Source: Terribacillus halophilus (GTDB lineage Bacteria > Bacillota > Bacilli > Bacillales > Amphibacillaceae). Taken from it: 64,000 nucleotides of DNA. The DNA lies in assembly GCF_900162685.1 (NCBI RefSeq), contig NZ_LT727827.1:537971-601970 (forward strand), in the 5' to 3' direction. Positions within the stretch are counted from its first letter, which is position 1, and each line of letters opens with the position of its first letter. The translations under genes were made by a program, and so were the position numbers. Positions 44,725-53,442 of the stretch are shown here, piece by piece. The notes under the pieces are model-generated. The model had not been told where the DNA came from. It worked only from the letters and a program-made list of their open reading frames with translations, and did no database searches.

Positions 44725-45573
44725 TTATACACGTTTCCCAAAACTCATTTGCTGATAGCGGCCGCGAATGACACTGTACAACCCGAACAGAATAAAACCG
44801 AGAGCAACAATGCCGAGCAGCCACCGGCCGTATGGCTGCTGTGCCAGTTCAGCCAGTGCCCCATCAAGTCCTTTCGCTTTATCAGGATTAGACTGGATGG
44901 AAGTAAGGATGAAAAAGAATCCAATCAGTCCAAAAACGACTCCTCTGCTAATCAGTCCGATACGCCCGGATTGACGACCGATACGTTGTTCATGTTTGTT
45001 CATTTCATGAACGTTGAATTTGTTCATAAACCTGCCTGTTATTCCGCTGAATAACTCATATATACCATATCCAATAATAATTACTCCAATCCCTGCAATG
45101 AGCCACTTTCCTAATGGATAAGAAAGAAGCTGAGCGGAAATGGACTGTTGGCTGTCTCCACTGCTTCCCTGATTGGTAGCTGCATAGCGAAGTGCATTGA
45201 CGGCAATGCTCGCATATATAATAGCGCTGATACCATAACCTATCCGAACGATTATTCCTTTTGCTCCGTTTTCTTCTTTGTTTGGATCTTTGATTGCTAA
45301 AATAACAACCCAGCATACATAGCCAATAAGACCAACCCCAATCAACCATAAGACGATATTTCCGAAAGGCAAAGTCGCTAGTCTTTGCAGCATACCTCCT
45401 GTACCTGTTGTCTTACCCCCGATATGCAGTGCTGCCAAAAATGCCAGGATACCGATAAGGGCATAAACAATTCCTTGAGACATATAACCGAATCGCCCGA
45501 ACCTGCGGACCCACGGCTTTGCTTCTTCCTTTGCTTCACTTGCTTTTTGTTTCGCTTCTTGTTTTTCAGCCAT
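44725..45573 (-). CDS. DUF1206 membrane protein
   Basis: A 282-residue protein with six hydrophobic helices in three pairs, the DUF1206 layout. Repeats start ARFGYMSQGIVYALIG-like: FGRFGYMSQGIVYALIGILA, VRIGYGISAIIYASIAVNAL and GRIGLISRGVVFGLIGFFFI. The first 25 residues are a charged Lys/Glu/Ala stretch. Function unknown. GGAAGGCG precedes the ATG at 45573. It lies alone between the Rex-controlled operon and a divergent glycine-rich protein. Confidence 0.82.
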   Translation of the reverse strand: MAEKQEAKQKASEAKEEAKPWVRRFGRFGYMSQGIVYALIGILAFLAALHIGGKTTGTGGMLQRLATLPFGNIVLWLIGVGLIGYVCWVVILAIKDPNKEENGAKGIIVRIGYGISAIIYASIAVNALRYAATNQGSSGDSQQSISAQLLSYPLGKWLIAGIGVIIIGYGIYELFSGITGRFMNKFNVHEMNKHEQRIGRQSGRIGLISRGVVFGLIGFFFILTSIQSNPDKAKGLDGALAELAQQPYGRWLLGIVALGFILFGLYSVIRGRYQQMSFGKRV

Positions 45574-45710
45574 ATGCACGCCTTCCTTTCCCGTTTTCAA
45601 AGCCTATTCCCATCGTGCTCTGCAAAGAAACACATGTAAATTTACTAGGCAAGCTACCCAAATCCAATTCGTTACATACGATAGAGAAGAAGTAAGAAGG
45701 GAGAATAGTG

Positions 45711-46196
45711 ATGTACAACAAAAACGATAAGCAAATTCAGCATCGACAAATTCAATTTCCTGGACTGCCAGGTTTCGGCGGACCTGGCTCTGGCGGGCAA
45801 GGCGGCTTTCCATTTGGGCCTCCTTCTGGCTCTGGCGGGCAAGGCGGACAGGGCGGCTTCCCATTCGGACCTCCTTCTGGCTCTGGCGGGCAAGGCGGAC
45901 AGCAGCAAGGGCAGTCTTCTTTCGGACCACCAGGACCGCCGCCGTCACAGATTCCGCAGCTGCAGTCAGTTAGCAGTAGTGGCGGACCTTCTACATTTGC
46001 AGTAGATCCTGGCGGAATTAGATTCTGTCTATATCGATACACTTACATGCAACTCGAAAACGGCCAGCGCTTCTGGTACTACCCAGTATTTGTCGGCCGC
46101 ACTTCTATCGCTGGTTTCCGCTGGCGATCACAGCAGTTCCGCTGGCAGTATTTTGGCATTGATTTAAATCGCGTCGAAGCATTTAGCTGTTATTGA
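45711..46196 (+). CDS. Gly/Pro-rich protein with internal repeats and conserved C-terminal domain
   Basis: A 161-residue protein. The first 20 residues are polar, then residues about 20-75 are built from repeats of GSGGQGG(QGG)FPFGPPS, followed by a Pro/Gln linker. The last 60 residues form a compact aromatic domain (RFCLYRYTYMQLENGQRFWY, VFVGRTSIAGFRWR, WQYFGIDLNRVEAFSCY). From memory, similar C-terminal domains occur in Bacillus proteins of unknown role, often behind low-complexity regions. AAGGGAG precedes the ATG. The low-complexity part suggests a surface or spore-coat component; no signal peptide is present. Confidence 0.75.
   Translation: MYNKNDKQIQHRQIQFPGLPGFGGPGSGGQGGFPFGPPSGSGGQGGQGGFPFGPPSGSGGQGGQQQGQSSFGPPGPPPSQIPQLQSVSSSGGPSTFAVDPGGIRFCLYRYTYMQLENGQRFWYYPVFVGRTSIAGFRWRSQQFRWQYFGIDLNRVEAFSCY
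45786..45898 (+). repeat. in-frame tandem repeats in the Gly/Pro-rich gene
   Basis: GGCTCTGGCGGGCAAGGCGG occurs three times (45786, 45828, 45879). The units are 42 and 51 bp; the longer one carries an extra GGACAGGGC, coding QGG. Units preserve the reading frame and are close enough to slip or recombine. Confidence 0.85.
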
Positions 46197-46204
46197 TATC
46201 ATAC

Positions 46205-46242
46205 AAAAAAGGCCTTCTTTTAGGAGAGAAGGCCTTTTTTGT
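46205..46242. terminator. bidirectional terminator
   Basis: AAAAAAGGCCTTCT (46205-46218) pairs with AGAAGGCCTTTTTT (46227-46240). It serves both the Gly/Pro-rich gene and the convergent TRAP operon. Confidence 0.88.
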
Positions 46243-47550
46243 TTATTCCAATACTCCCATTAGCTCTGGAAGCCACAAACTTATAGCCGGAATATAAGCC
46301 ACAGCCAGGAAGGCTATTATGACTGGAATATAGAAGAGCAGCAGTGGTTTGGTTACCTGTTCAATCGATACATCCCCAACTTTCGATCCAATGAAGAGTA
46401 CCGTTCCCACCGGCGGCGTAATGGTACCAATGGCCAGTCCCATGGACATAATCATCCCAAAGTGTACCGGATGCACACCTAGTTCCAAAGCAATTGGCAA
46501 GAGTATCGGTGTAAAGATGAGCAATGCTGGCGCAATATCCATAAATGTTCCGACCAGCAGCAGCAAAAGAACCATGATCAAGATTAGGATCATCTTATTA
46601 TCACTGAGCTGGAGAATCCCTTCGCTGACGAACTGCGGCAGCTTGGAGTAAGATAAGATCCAGGACATAGCAGATGAGGCACCGATAAGCAGTAAGATAA
46701 CTCCAGAGAAGATGACTGTATCCCGCAGAATTACAGGAATATCTTTCCATGTCAGGCTCCGGTAAATCAGACACAATACTACTGCATAAAGGATAGCGAC
46801 AGCAGCCCCTTCTGTAGCAGTAAACACACCCAGTGATATCCCGCCAATAACAACTACGATCAGCAGAAGACTAGGGATAGCTTGTAATGTTACTCTCATC
46901 GCTTGAGAGAACCGAATGGGATCAGAGACTGCATATCCTCTACGTTTGGCAACTATAAAGGCCATTATCATAATTAAGACTGCCATAAGAATTCCTGGCA
47001 GATACCCCGCAATAAACAAAGCTCCGATAGAAGTTCCGCCGCTTAACACAGAATAGATAATTGGCGTCCCACTTGGCGGAATAATTAATCCTGCCGGCGC
47101 AGATGCAATATTAACAGCAGCTGAATATGTAGGATCATAGCCTTCTTTTTTCTGTAAGGGAGACATAATTTTCCCCATCGTTGCCGCCGAGGCAATTGCC
47201 GAGCCAGATAGGGCGCCGAACAATGTATTCCCGATTACATTTGTGTGAGCTAAAGATCCCGGCATCCGTCCTGCCAGCAGCTTTGCAAAGTTGATTAGCC
47301 GCTGTGCAATCCCGCCTGTATTCATGATGCTGCCTGCCAACGTAAAGAAGATCAATGATAGAAGTACAAAGCTGTCTATTCCGGTAACAAACTGCTGTGC
47401 TACGACAACCAGTACCTCATCGAAAGGCAGCAGCGTAAGACCGGCTACTAAAGTCGACAACCCAATACTGACAGCAATCGGAACACCAAAGAAGATAAGG
47501 AGAAAGAAAAGCCCAAACAACACGATACCTGCAAGCGCAACACTCGTCAT
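46243..47550 (-). CDS. dctM: TRAP transporter large permease, DctM type
   Basis: A 435-residue membrane protein with about 12 helices, the ion-coupled channel subunit of a tripartite ATP-independent periplasmic transporter. Signatures include FFTLAGSIMNTGGIAQRLINFA, NTLFGALSGSAIASAATMGKIM, IPPSGTPIIYSVLSGGTSIGALF and GLAIGTITPPVGTVLFIGSKVG. It is the last gene of the operon and overlaps dctQ by 4 bp. TRAP systems import carboxylates, uronates, sialic acid and other anionic compounds using Na+ or H+ gradients, fitting a halotolerant organism. Confidence 0.92.
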   Translation of the reverse strand: MTSVALAGIVLFGLFFLLIFFGVPIAVSIGLSTLVAGLTLLPFDEVLVVVAQQFVTGIDSFVLLSLIFFTLAGSIMNTGGIAQRLINFAKLLAGRMPGSLAHTNVIGNTLFGALSGSAIASAATMGKIMSPLQKKEGYDPTYSAAVNIASAPAGLIIPPSGTPIIYSVLSGGTSIGALFIAGYLPGILMAVLIMIMAFIVAKRRGYAVSDPIRFSQAMRVTLQAIPSLLLIVVVIGGISLGVFTATEGAAVAILYAVVLCLIYRSLTWKDIPVILRDTVIFSGVILLLIGASSAMSWILSYSKLPQFVSEGILQLSDNKMILILIMVLLLLLVGTFMDIAPALLIFTPILLPIALELGVHPVHFGMIMSMGLAIGTITPPVGTVLFIGSKVGDVSIEQVTKPLLLFYIPVIIAFLAVAYIPAISLWLPELMGVLE

Positions 47551-48038
47551 GCGGCATGCCTCCTTCTAGCTGCTTCTTTACGTGCCATGAGTCGATTCGT
47601 AACAATGTAATACACCGTCAACAGCCCCGATAGCGGCAGCGCTGCATACACATATCCCATTGGCAAACCAAGAACTGGCGAAGTCTGTGTCATCGTCTCC
47701 AGCATAAGCTGTGAACCGCCAATGATAAAAACGATTATCATAAACAGCAAAACTGTCACTTCGATTATAATTTCAGCAGCTTTTTTATCTTTTTTATGCT
47801 TCCACTTAGACATTAAAAACGTCAGGGCTATATGCTCCTTCATACCAAAAGCATAACTGGCTCCCAGCAATCCGACCCAGATGAAGGAGAAACGTAATAC
47901 TTCTTCTGTGAACACACTTGGATTTTGCAAGACAAAGCGAGTGAAAACCTGCCAAATAGCACCGGCGACCAAGAAGACAGTCAATGTACAGGTTACAAGC
48001 AAGATACTTTTATCTACCCAGTATCGTATTTTTTCCAC
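47547..48038 (-). CDS. dctQ: TRAP transporter small permease, DctQ type
   Basis: A 163-residue protein with four membrane helices. The family pattern RFVLQNPSVFTEEVLRFSFIWVGLLGASYAFGMKEHIALTFL contains the EE-L-R-F motif and the G-x-x-H-I/V segment of DctQ. It forms the scaffold for DctM in the membrane. It begins 39 bp after dctP and overlaps dctM. Confidence 0.9.
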   Translation of the reverse strand: MEKIRYWVDKSILLVTCTLTVFLVAGAIWQVFTRFVLQNPSVFTEEVLRFSFIWVGLLGASYAFGMKEHIALTFLMSKWKHKKDKKAAEIIIEVTVLLFMIIVFIIGGSQLMLETMTQTSPVLGLPMGYVYAALPLSGLLTVYYIVTNRLMARKEAARRRHAA

Positions 48039-48076
48039 CTCATTCAGCTCCTATCCATTTTCTGTAAGGCTGTTTA

Positions 48077-49087
48077 CTACTCCAACGCTGCAATGTCATC
48101 AAGCACCTTGGCAATCTCCGGATCTTTTCGTCGTTCTTCTATCAGCGGCTGTACAAGTTCTTTAAAGGGGGCTTGGTCCAGTTCATTAAACGTGACACCC
48201 ATCTCATCCTCCGCCTTTTTGATGCTTTCCTCGATTAACTGATCCCAGCGGGCATTATGGTTTTCGGAGGAAATTGCTGCTGACTCCTCCACAGCCTGCT
48301 GCTGATCGGGTGTTAAGCTGTCCCACGTTTTCTCACTCATAATTAGGAAATCTGGAATACGCGTATGTTCATCGTAAGAAAAGAATTTAGCAACCTCACC
48401 ATGGTTCGCATCCGTAAGGGCAATTGGACTACTCTCGGCACCGTCAATCACACCCTGTTGCAGTCCTGTATATACTTCTGGCGCAGGCAGCGGAGTCGGA
48501 GAGGCACCAAGCAGTTCCATCGTGCGAATGGATGTTGTATTTGTCATCGTACGGATCTTTAGTCCATGCAAATCGTCGGGAGTCTGAATTGGTTTGTCAG
48601 CTGTATAGAAACTACGTGCTCCAGCATCGTAATAAGCAACACCATGCAAGCCTACCTCTTCCAGCTCTTTATAAAGGTTCTTTACAATCTCTGACTGCAT
48701 GACCTTTTTGAAGTGTTCTTCATCCTCGAACACGTATGGCAGACTAAAAATAGAAAAATCGGGATAAAAGCTCTCCAGCACACCGCCGTTTACTTTCGCC
48801 ATATCCACTACACCATTTTGGACAAGTTCCAGCATAACTCTTTCTCCACCAAGACTGCCTTCTGTGTAAATATCAGTCGAAATTACTCCGTCCGTGCGCT
48901 CCTCTAGTTCACCTGTGAATTCCTCTAAGCTGGCATAAACCGGACTATTTGGGTTGTGAATATGTCCCATCGTCAGTTTTTTTGTCTCCTGTTCAGCTGC
49001 ATCTGTTGATGGACCAACAATCATCAGCACAACAATCCCAAGCAGTAAAACAGCAAGAATCAACCACGTCGTTTTTGCTCGCTTCAT
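48077..49087 (-). CDS. dctP: TRAP transporter substrate-binding protein, DctP type
   Basis: A 336-residue exported binding protein. A hydrophobic signal/anchor (residues 7-28) lacks a clear lipobox, so it may stay membrane-tethered. The mature part has LTMGHIHNPNSPVYASLEEF, TEGSLGGERVMLELVQNGVVD, and the specificity helix region LHGLKIRTMTNTTSIRTMELLGASPTPLPAPEVYTGLQQGVIDGAE. The arginine in LKIRTM normally binds the ligand carboxylate, so the ligand is likely an acid. GGAGGGTG precedes the ATG and a cre box lies just upstream. Confidence 0.9.
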   Translation of the reverse strand: MKRAKTTWLILAVLLLGIVVLMIVGPSTDAAEQETKKLTMGHIHNPNSPVYASLEEFTGELEERTDGVISTDIYTEGSLGGERVMLELVQNGVVDMAKVNGGVLESFYPDFSIFSLPYVFEDEEHFKKVMQSEIVKNLYKELEEVGLHGVAYYDAGARSFYTADKPIQTPDDLHGLKIRTMTNTTSIRTMELLGASPTPLPAPEVYTGLQQGVIDGAESSPIALTDANHGEVAKFFSYDEHTRIPDFLIMSEKTWDSLTPDQQQAVEESAAISSENHNARWDQLIEESIKKAEDEMGVTFNELDQAPFKELVQPLIEERRKDPEIAKVLDDIAALE

Positions 49088-49109
49088 GCTTCACCCTCCA
49101 CACTATAGT

Positions 49110-49123
49110 ATAAAGCGCTTACA
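49110..49123. promoter_or_regulatory. cre box ahead of the TRAP genes
   Basis: ATAAAGCGCTTACA (reverse TGTAAGCGCTTTAT) matches the cre core with its GCGC centre. It overlaps a possible -10 (TATACT, minus strand 49112-49107) in the 61-bp gap between the last Gfo gene and dctP. Confidence 0.6.
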
Positions 49124-49148
49124 AAATATCGTATTTGACAGACCCGAA

Positions 49149-50336
49149 TTAGGGGCTGCCTTTTTGCAGTGTTATAACAACTTCAGCCTGTTTGGCAGGT
49201 CTGCTCCACGGAATCTGCAATTCATTTGGAAGCTTTCCTTTCACAAAACATGCGTGCAATATTTCCTCTAATTCAGTAACCGTTCTCATATCGCCAATCA
49301 TCTGCTGTACTTCTGTCGGAAACGGGTGACTCTCCGGCACTGCTCGATGCACAGCTTCAATAACTGCTGCATGACCAATTGCCGTTTCAAAAGTACACGG
49401 AATGTCTCTACCATCTCTCAACGCAGCAATACAATAGTCTAATTTATCGAGATGATTTGCTTGCGGATTTCCATAAACTTTCTCTTGCCCATCTTCCGCA
49501 TAAGCTGTAATAACGCCTTGGTCAAGATTGCAATCATACACAATGTGCCCTTTTTCAAACGTATATAGAAATTGCGGACCTTGTTCTTTTGCTGTTGCAT
49601 GTGATCCAAGAAAAAGCAATTCGCAATCACCCTCTGTTTCCAAACGGATCGCGCAAGTATCAAATGTTTCAATATCATTTGCTCGGTAAAGCTCAGCTTC
49701 CAGACAATTAACTTGCACGGTTCGCTGCAGTTCTTCTCCTAACACAAACAACATATTATGAATAAAATGCGCAGCAGCATTATTCGCTACACTGTCACGA
49801 ATCAGCTTTCCATTAGCAGTTGCCAGCCTCCCTGACCATGCCGAACGAGCAAAGTAATTTTCATCCCGCGGCCATAATACTAACGTTTTCAGCTGTTTTG
49901 GTTTTCCATAGATACCTCGGCGGATGTCTTCCTTCAACTCTAGAATAGGTGCCGTGAACGACCAGTTAAAACCAATAGCTGCCCACTTGCCAGATGCTGC
50001 TATTGCCTGCTCCCATCGATCGCGATCCTGCATATCAGCAAATATTGGCTTCTCACAAAGTACATTCGATTCATGCTGGAGTGCACATATCGCCTGCTCT
50101 GTGTGCAAATGAATAGGTGTGGCGATGATTGCCAAGTCCGCCTTATTCTGCTGATAGAAAGCTTCGATTGTTTTAAATATCGGAATCTCCTGCTGCTTCA
50201 CTTGTTCTAAAAGTGTGCTTTTCTCCGGATGAATTTCCACAATACCAGCGAAGACGATATCTTCTCGATTTAATAGTGCTTCTAGATAATGCTCGCCATA
50301 TCCATTCATCCCAACTAAAACGACTTTTTGCTTCAT
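49149..50336 (-). CDS. Gfo/Idh/MocA family oxidoreductase (third in operon)
   Basis: A 395-residue protein: N-terminal Rossmann domain MKQKVVLVGMNGYGEHYLEAL (GxGxxG-like), then NVLCEKPIFAD with the EKP motif whose lysine acts in catalysis. The C-terminal half is the family's alpha/beta domain (SVANNAAAHFIHNMLFVLGEEL, with an H-x3-H-like segment). It likely oxidises or reduces a sugar or cyclitol with NAD(P). The start ATG at 50336 overlaps the stop of the preceding Gfo gene by 4 bp, which fixes it. About 60 bp later the TRAP genes begin. Confidence 0.85.
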   Translation of the reverse strand: MKQKVVLVGMNGYGEHYLEALLNREDIVFAGIVEIHPEKSTLLEQVKQQEIPIFKTIEAFYQQNKADLAIIATPIHLHTEQAICALQHESNVLCEKPIFADMQDRDRWEQAIAASGKWAAIGFNWSFTAPILELKEDIRRGIYGKPKQLKTLVLWPRDENYFARSAWSGRLATANGKLIRDSVANNAAAHFIHNMLFVLGEELQRTVQVNCLEAELYRANDIETFDTCAIRLETEGDCELLFLGSHATAKEQGPQFLYTFEKGHIVYDCNLDQGVITAYAEDGQEKVYGNPQANHLDKLDYCIAALRDGRDIPCTFETAIGHAAVIEAVHRAVPESHPFPTEVQQMIGDMRTVTELEEILHACFVKGKLPNELQIPWSRPAKQAEVVITLQKGSP

Positions 50337-51424
50337 CGATTCTCCCCTGCCTTCGTCAGACTGATGGCTTTTTCCTGTGCTTGAATCGCCAAAGCCGCCG
50401 CCCGAAATGTATGTTCCTGGCTCATCGCCACTTCCGTCCCATACACACAATCACCAATCAACTGGCTGAAATAAGGAATTCCAACCTTCCCCTTTACCGG
50501 AAAGTATATTTCATCGTGATCTGTCACGAGATACAGATGCTCTCCCTCAGCAGAACGCGCGACATCTGTATATTTGCGCAGCTCAACAAACCCGTTCGTT
50601 CCATGCAGTACCGTACGGCCGTCTCCCCAGACCCGAAGTCCAGCAGGTGTGAACCAGTCAACACGGAAATACTGGCTGATGCCTGAGTCCGTCACTAGGG
50701 TCGCATCGCCAAAATCCTGCCACGCTCCGTATTGAGGATGCGCATAGTTCGCTACCTTGCTGTGCAGTACGATTGCTTCTAAAGTTCTGCTGTAATGCAG
50801 CAGCTGCTCAATCTGATGACTGCCGATATCACAGAGTATCCCTCCGTTTTTCGATGGATCGAAAAACCATTCAGGCCGCGTGCCTGCCTGCAGTCGATGC
50901 GGCCCCGACCCAGTTAACTGGAATAGATCACCAATCAAGTCGTGCTGCACAATCTCATCCGCGAGCAGTGCAGCTTCAACCGCTAAACGCTCACTATAGA
51001 ATACAGCCCACTTCTTCCCTGTACGGCGTACAGCTTCTTTTGCTGCAAGCAGCTGATCCATTGTCGTAAAAGGAGCTTTCGCCGACAGAAAATGCTTATC
51101 ATGCTCCAGCACTTGAATACCTAAATCGCATCGTTCAGATGGCACAATACTTGTCGCTACTAAAGCCACTTCACTATGGAGGATATGGGACAACTCCGAA
51201 ACAACTTCTCCAGTACGAAATTTCTCCACAAATGCCTTCGACTGGTCTATGTTCTTGTCATAAACGTGTACAAGCTGTGCGCCTGCATCCAGCAACCCTT
51301 GTGTCATGCTGTAAATATGCGGGTGATCCAGCCCTGCCACCGAAAAAGTGAAAGGTACCGGATCTTTTTTGCCAGAAGCAGCAATGTTTTGGGCTAATTC
51401 TTCTAGCTGATGCAGAAGTGCCAT
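50333..51424 (-). CDS. Gfo/Idh/MocA-like protein with altered EKP motif
   Basis: A 363-residue relative of the Gfo/Idh/MocA family. The Rossmann part begins FTFSVAGLDHPHIYSMTQGL, where HPH replaces the usual glycine-rich turn, and the expected EKP reads SAKAPFTT, so the acidic residue is lost. The second domain has GGILCDIGSHQIEQLLHYSRTLEA, with the conserved D-x-G-x-H-x3-Q. Such variants might work on 3-keto sugars rather than as simple dehydrogenases, an inference. AAAGGAG precedes the ATG at 51424, 14 bp after the isomerase gene. Confidence 0.8.
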   Translation of the reverse strand: MALLHQLEELAQNIAASGKKDPVPFTFSVAGLDHPHIYSMTQGLLDAGAQLVHVYDKNIDQSKAFVEKFRTGEVVSELSHILHSEVALVATSIVPSERCDLGIQVLEHDKHFLSAKAPFTTMDQLLAAKEAVRRTGKKWAVFYSERLAVEAALLADEIVQHDLIGDLFQLTGSGPHRLQAGTRPEWFFDPSKNGGILCDIGSHQIEQLLHYSRTLEAIVLHSKVANYAHPQYGAWQDFGDATLVTDSGISQYFRVDWFTPAGLRVWGDGRTVLHGTNGFVELRKYTDVARSAEGEHLYLVTDHDEIYFPVKGKVGIPYFSQLIGDCVYGTEVAMSQEHTFRAAALAIQAQEKAISLTKAGENR

Positions 51425-51438
51425 TTCACAACTCTCCT

Positions 51439-52257
51439 TTACACATGCGCCTGGTAACATTGCTTCATTTGATGAAGTACGTCATCACCTGGCTGATCCC
51501 AGATTTCCTGATTGATAATTTCCACTTCAATCGGACCATGATAGCCTGCTTCCTCTACCATGCTGCGCATCCCGCGCAAATCAATCACACCGTCCCCCAT
51601 CATCGCCCGACCTTTAAACATATCCCGCATTGGCACCTTCCAGTCAGAAACATGGAAGCCCAATAACTTTCCTTTTGCACGAGCTATCTGGTGTTCCAGC
51701 TCGGGATCCCACCAGATGTGGAAGGCATCCGCTACAACACCAAGATGATCGGATTGCAGACGCTCTGTCAGTGTATTTGCCTGCCCCAATGTATTAATAA
51801 CAGAGCGATCGGCAGCGTACATCGGATGCAGCGGTTCAATACCAAGCTTCACACCTAGTTCTTCAGCATACGGAAGAATCGCTTCGATTCCTGCCTCGAC
51901 CCAATGACGAGCCTGTTTGATATTCTTGTCGGGCGCCGGTCCGCATACGAGCACAAGCACATCTGTCCCCAACGCCTTTGCATCCTCAATTGCTCGCTTA
52001 TTGTCATCAATGCGCTGCTGTCTTTCCCGCTCCGTCGCTGCTGGGAACATACCGCCGCGGCAAAGGCTGGATACTTGCACACCATATTCCGTCAGCAGTT
52101 TTCTTGCTTCCTTTACACCGAGCTCCTCTAACTTATGCCGCCAAATAGATATCCAGTGAATATCGTGTCGTGCACATCCTTGAATCGCTTCCGAAAGCGA
52201 CCAATTTTCTGTCGTAATCTGATTGAGACTGAGCAGCTGCAGATTTGCTTTCGTCAT
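51439..52257 (-). CDS. sugar phosphate isomerase/epimerase, AP-endonuclease-2-like TIM barrel
   Basis: A 272-residue TIM-barrel protein of the xylose isomerase-like family. It has the metal-ligand pattern: KLGIEPLHPMYAADRSVINT (Glu), LGVVADAFHIWWDPELEHQI (Asp/His), LLGFHVSDWKVPM and IEVEIINQEIW (Glu). Related proteins act as epimerases, dehydratases (inosose) or as eliminases of 3-keto-glycosides. It starts with a 4-bp overlap with the DUF993 gene, and GAGGAT precedes the ATG. Confidence 0.85.
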   Translation of the reverse strand: MTKANLQLLSLNQITTENWSLSEAIQGCARHDIHWISIWRHKLEELGVKEARKLLTEYGVQVSSLCRGGMFPAATERERQQRIDDNKRAIEDAKALGTDVLVLVCGPAPDKNIKQARHWVEAGIEAILPYAEELGVKLGIEPLHPMYAADRSVINTLGQANTLTERLQSDHLGVVADAFHIWWDPELEHQIARAKGKLLGFHVSDWKVPMRDMFKGRAMMGDGVIDLRGMRSMVEEAGYHGPIEVEIINQEIWDQPGDDVLHQMKQCYQAHV

Positions 52258-53429
52258 ATCCTCACCTGCTGTTCAATCCCAGCAAGCTTTAATACGAGCT
52301 GCATGCGCTGGACAGCGAGAGCTGGATCTACAAGTACACCTGCTTGATCCGCCAGCCGGAAGAGTTCGCTCAAGTGGAGAACAGATCGTGCCCCTTCTGC
52401 TCCGCCAATCATTCTAAAGTGTGATTGATGGCCATTGAGATAGGCCAAGAATACAACACCTGTTTTGTAAGCATAAGTTGGCGTCTCGAAAATATGTCGG
52501 GCAAGAGGTACTGTTTTATCAAAAATCTCTCGATATCCTTCAATATCATCAGCATCAAGCGCACGCAGCGCTTCGGATGCTGCCGGTGCAATTGCATCAA
52601 AGATTCCGAGAAGTGCATGGCTATATTGCTCGCCGTCTCCTTGTATCAGCTCCGGATAATTAAAATCATCTCCTGTATACATACGAACAGATGCTGGCAG
52701 CTTCGCTCTCATCTCTATTTCCTTGTCTTTATCCAGCAGTGAGATCTTAATACCATCGATTTTTGCTTCATTTTGATGTATCAGTTCCAAACAAGCATCC
52801 ATCGCATGGCTGATTGTTTCTGTTCCCCAATAGCCCGTAAGCTTTGGATCAAACATCGGTCCAAGCCAGTGGAGGATAACCGGTTGATTTACGCCTTTCA
52901 GTACATGTCCGTAAACGTCTTTATAATCGGCTGCAGAACGAGCGCTTGCAGCTAATGCACGGCTTGCCATTAAGATGATTCGGCTGCCGGTCCCTTCAAC
53001 GAAGACCGTCTGTTCCTCGTACGCTTGCTTAATTTCAGCTAATGTATATTTCTTGTCTGACTCAAGATGATCTGTGCCTGCACCGGAAGCGAGCAGTGCA
53101 TTCTCCTTTTTCGCTTCTTGTGCACTAGTCGAAATCAGTTCCTTTGCCATTTCCCATGTAAGGCCCATCCCTCGCTGCGCTGTATCCATTGCTTCTGCTA
53201 CACCGAAGCCAAGCTTCCACAGTGATTTTCGATAGGCAAGCGTAGCATCCCAATCTATCGCTCCGCCAAGTATCGGATGTGCCGACGACTTTGTGTCCGC
53301 CACAACATGCGCAGCGGAGTAAGCCGTCCGTGTTCGGAAAGTCCCTTCTGTCGGGTAAGTAGAAGCTGAGTGAATCATTGTATACGGCTCCAAGGAACCT
53401 CCTTGCTTTGGTAAAAGAATTGTTGTCAT
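52254..53429 (-). CDS. DUF993 / dihydrodipicolinate synthase-like protein
   Basis: A 391-residue protein usually annotated as dihydrodipicolinate synthase family, DUF993. Recognisable parts are GAIDWDATLAYRKSLWKLGFGVAEAMDTAQRG, LASGAGTDHLE, ILMASRALAASARSAADY and LHWLGPMFDPKLTGYWG. KIDGIKISLLDKDKE includes the lysine position that forms a Schiff base in aldolases of this superfamily. A retro-aldol or dehydratase step in sugar acid breakdown is therefore possible but unproven. AAAGGAGGAAG precedes the ATG at 53429. Confidence 0.82.
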   Translation of the reverse strand: MTTILLPKQGGSLEPYTMIHSASTYPTEGTFRTRTAYSAAHVVADTKSSAHPILGGAIDWDATLAYRKSLWKLGFGVAEAMDTAQRGMGLTWEMAKELISTSAQEAKKENALLASGAGTDHLESDKKYTLAEIKQAYEEQTVFVEGTGSRIILMASRALAASARSAADYKDVYGHVLKGVNQPVILHWLGPMFDPKLTGYWGTETISHAMDACLELIHQNEAKIDGIKISLLDKDKEIEMRAKLPASVRMYTGDDFNYPELIQGDGEQYSHALLGIFDAIAPAASEALRALDADDIEGYREIFDKTVPLARHIFETPTYAYKTGVVFLAYLNGHQSHFRMIGGAEGARSVLHLSELFRLADQAGVLVDPALAVQRMQLVLKLAGIEQQVRI

Positions 53430-53442
53430 GCCGCTTCCTCCT

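Noticed and set aside
45752-46042. Minus-strand Gly/Pro-rich frame of 96 codons
   Set aside because: It is the mirror of the low-complexity repeats in the plus-strand gene and has no ribosome site.
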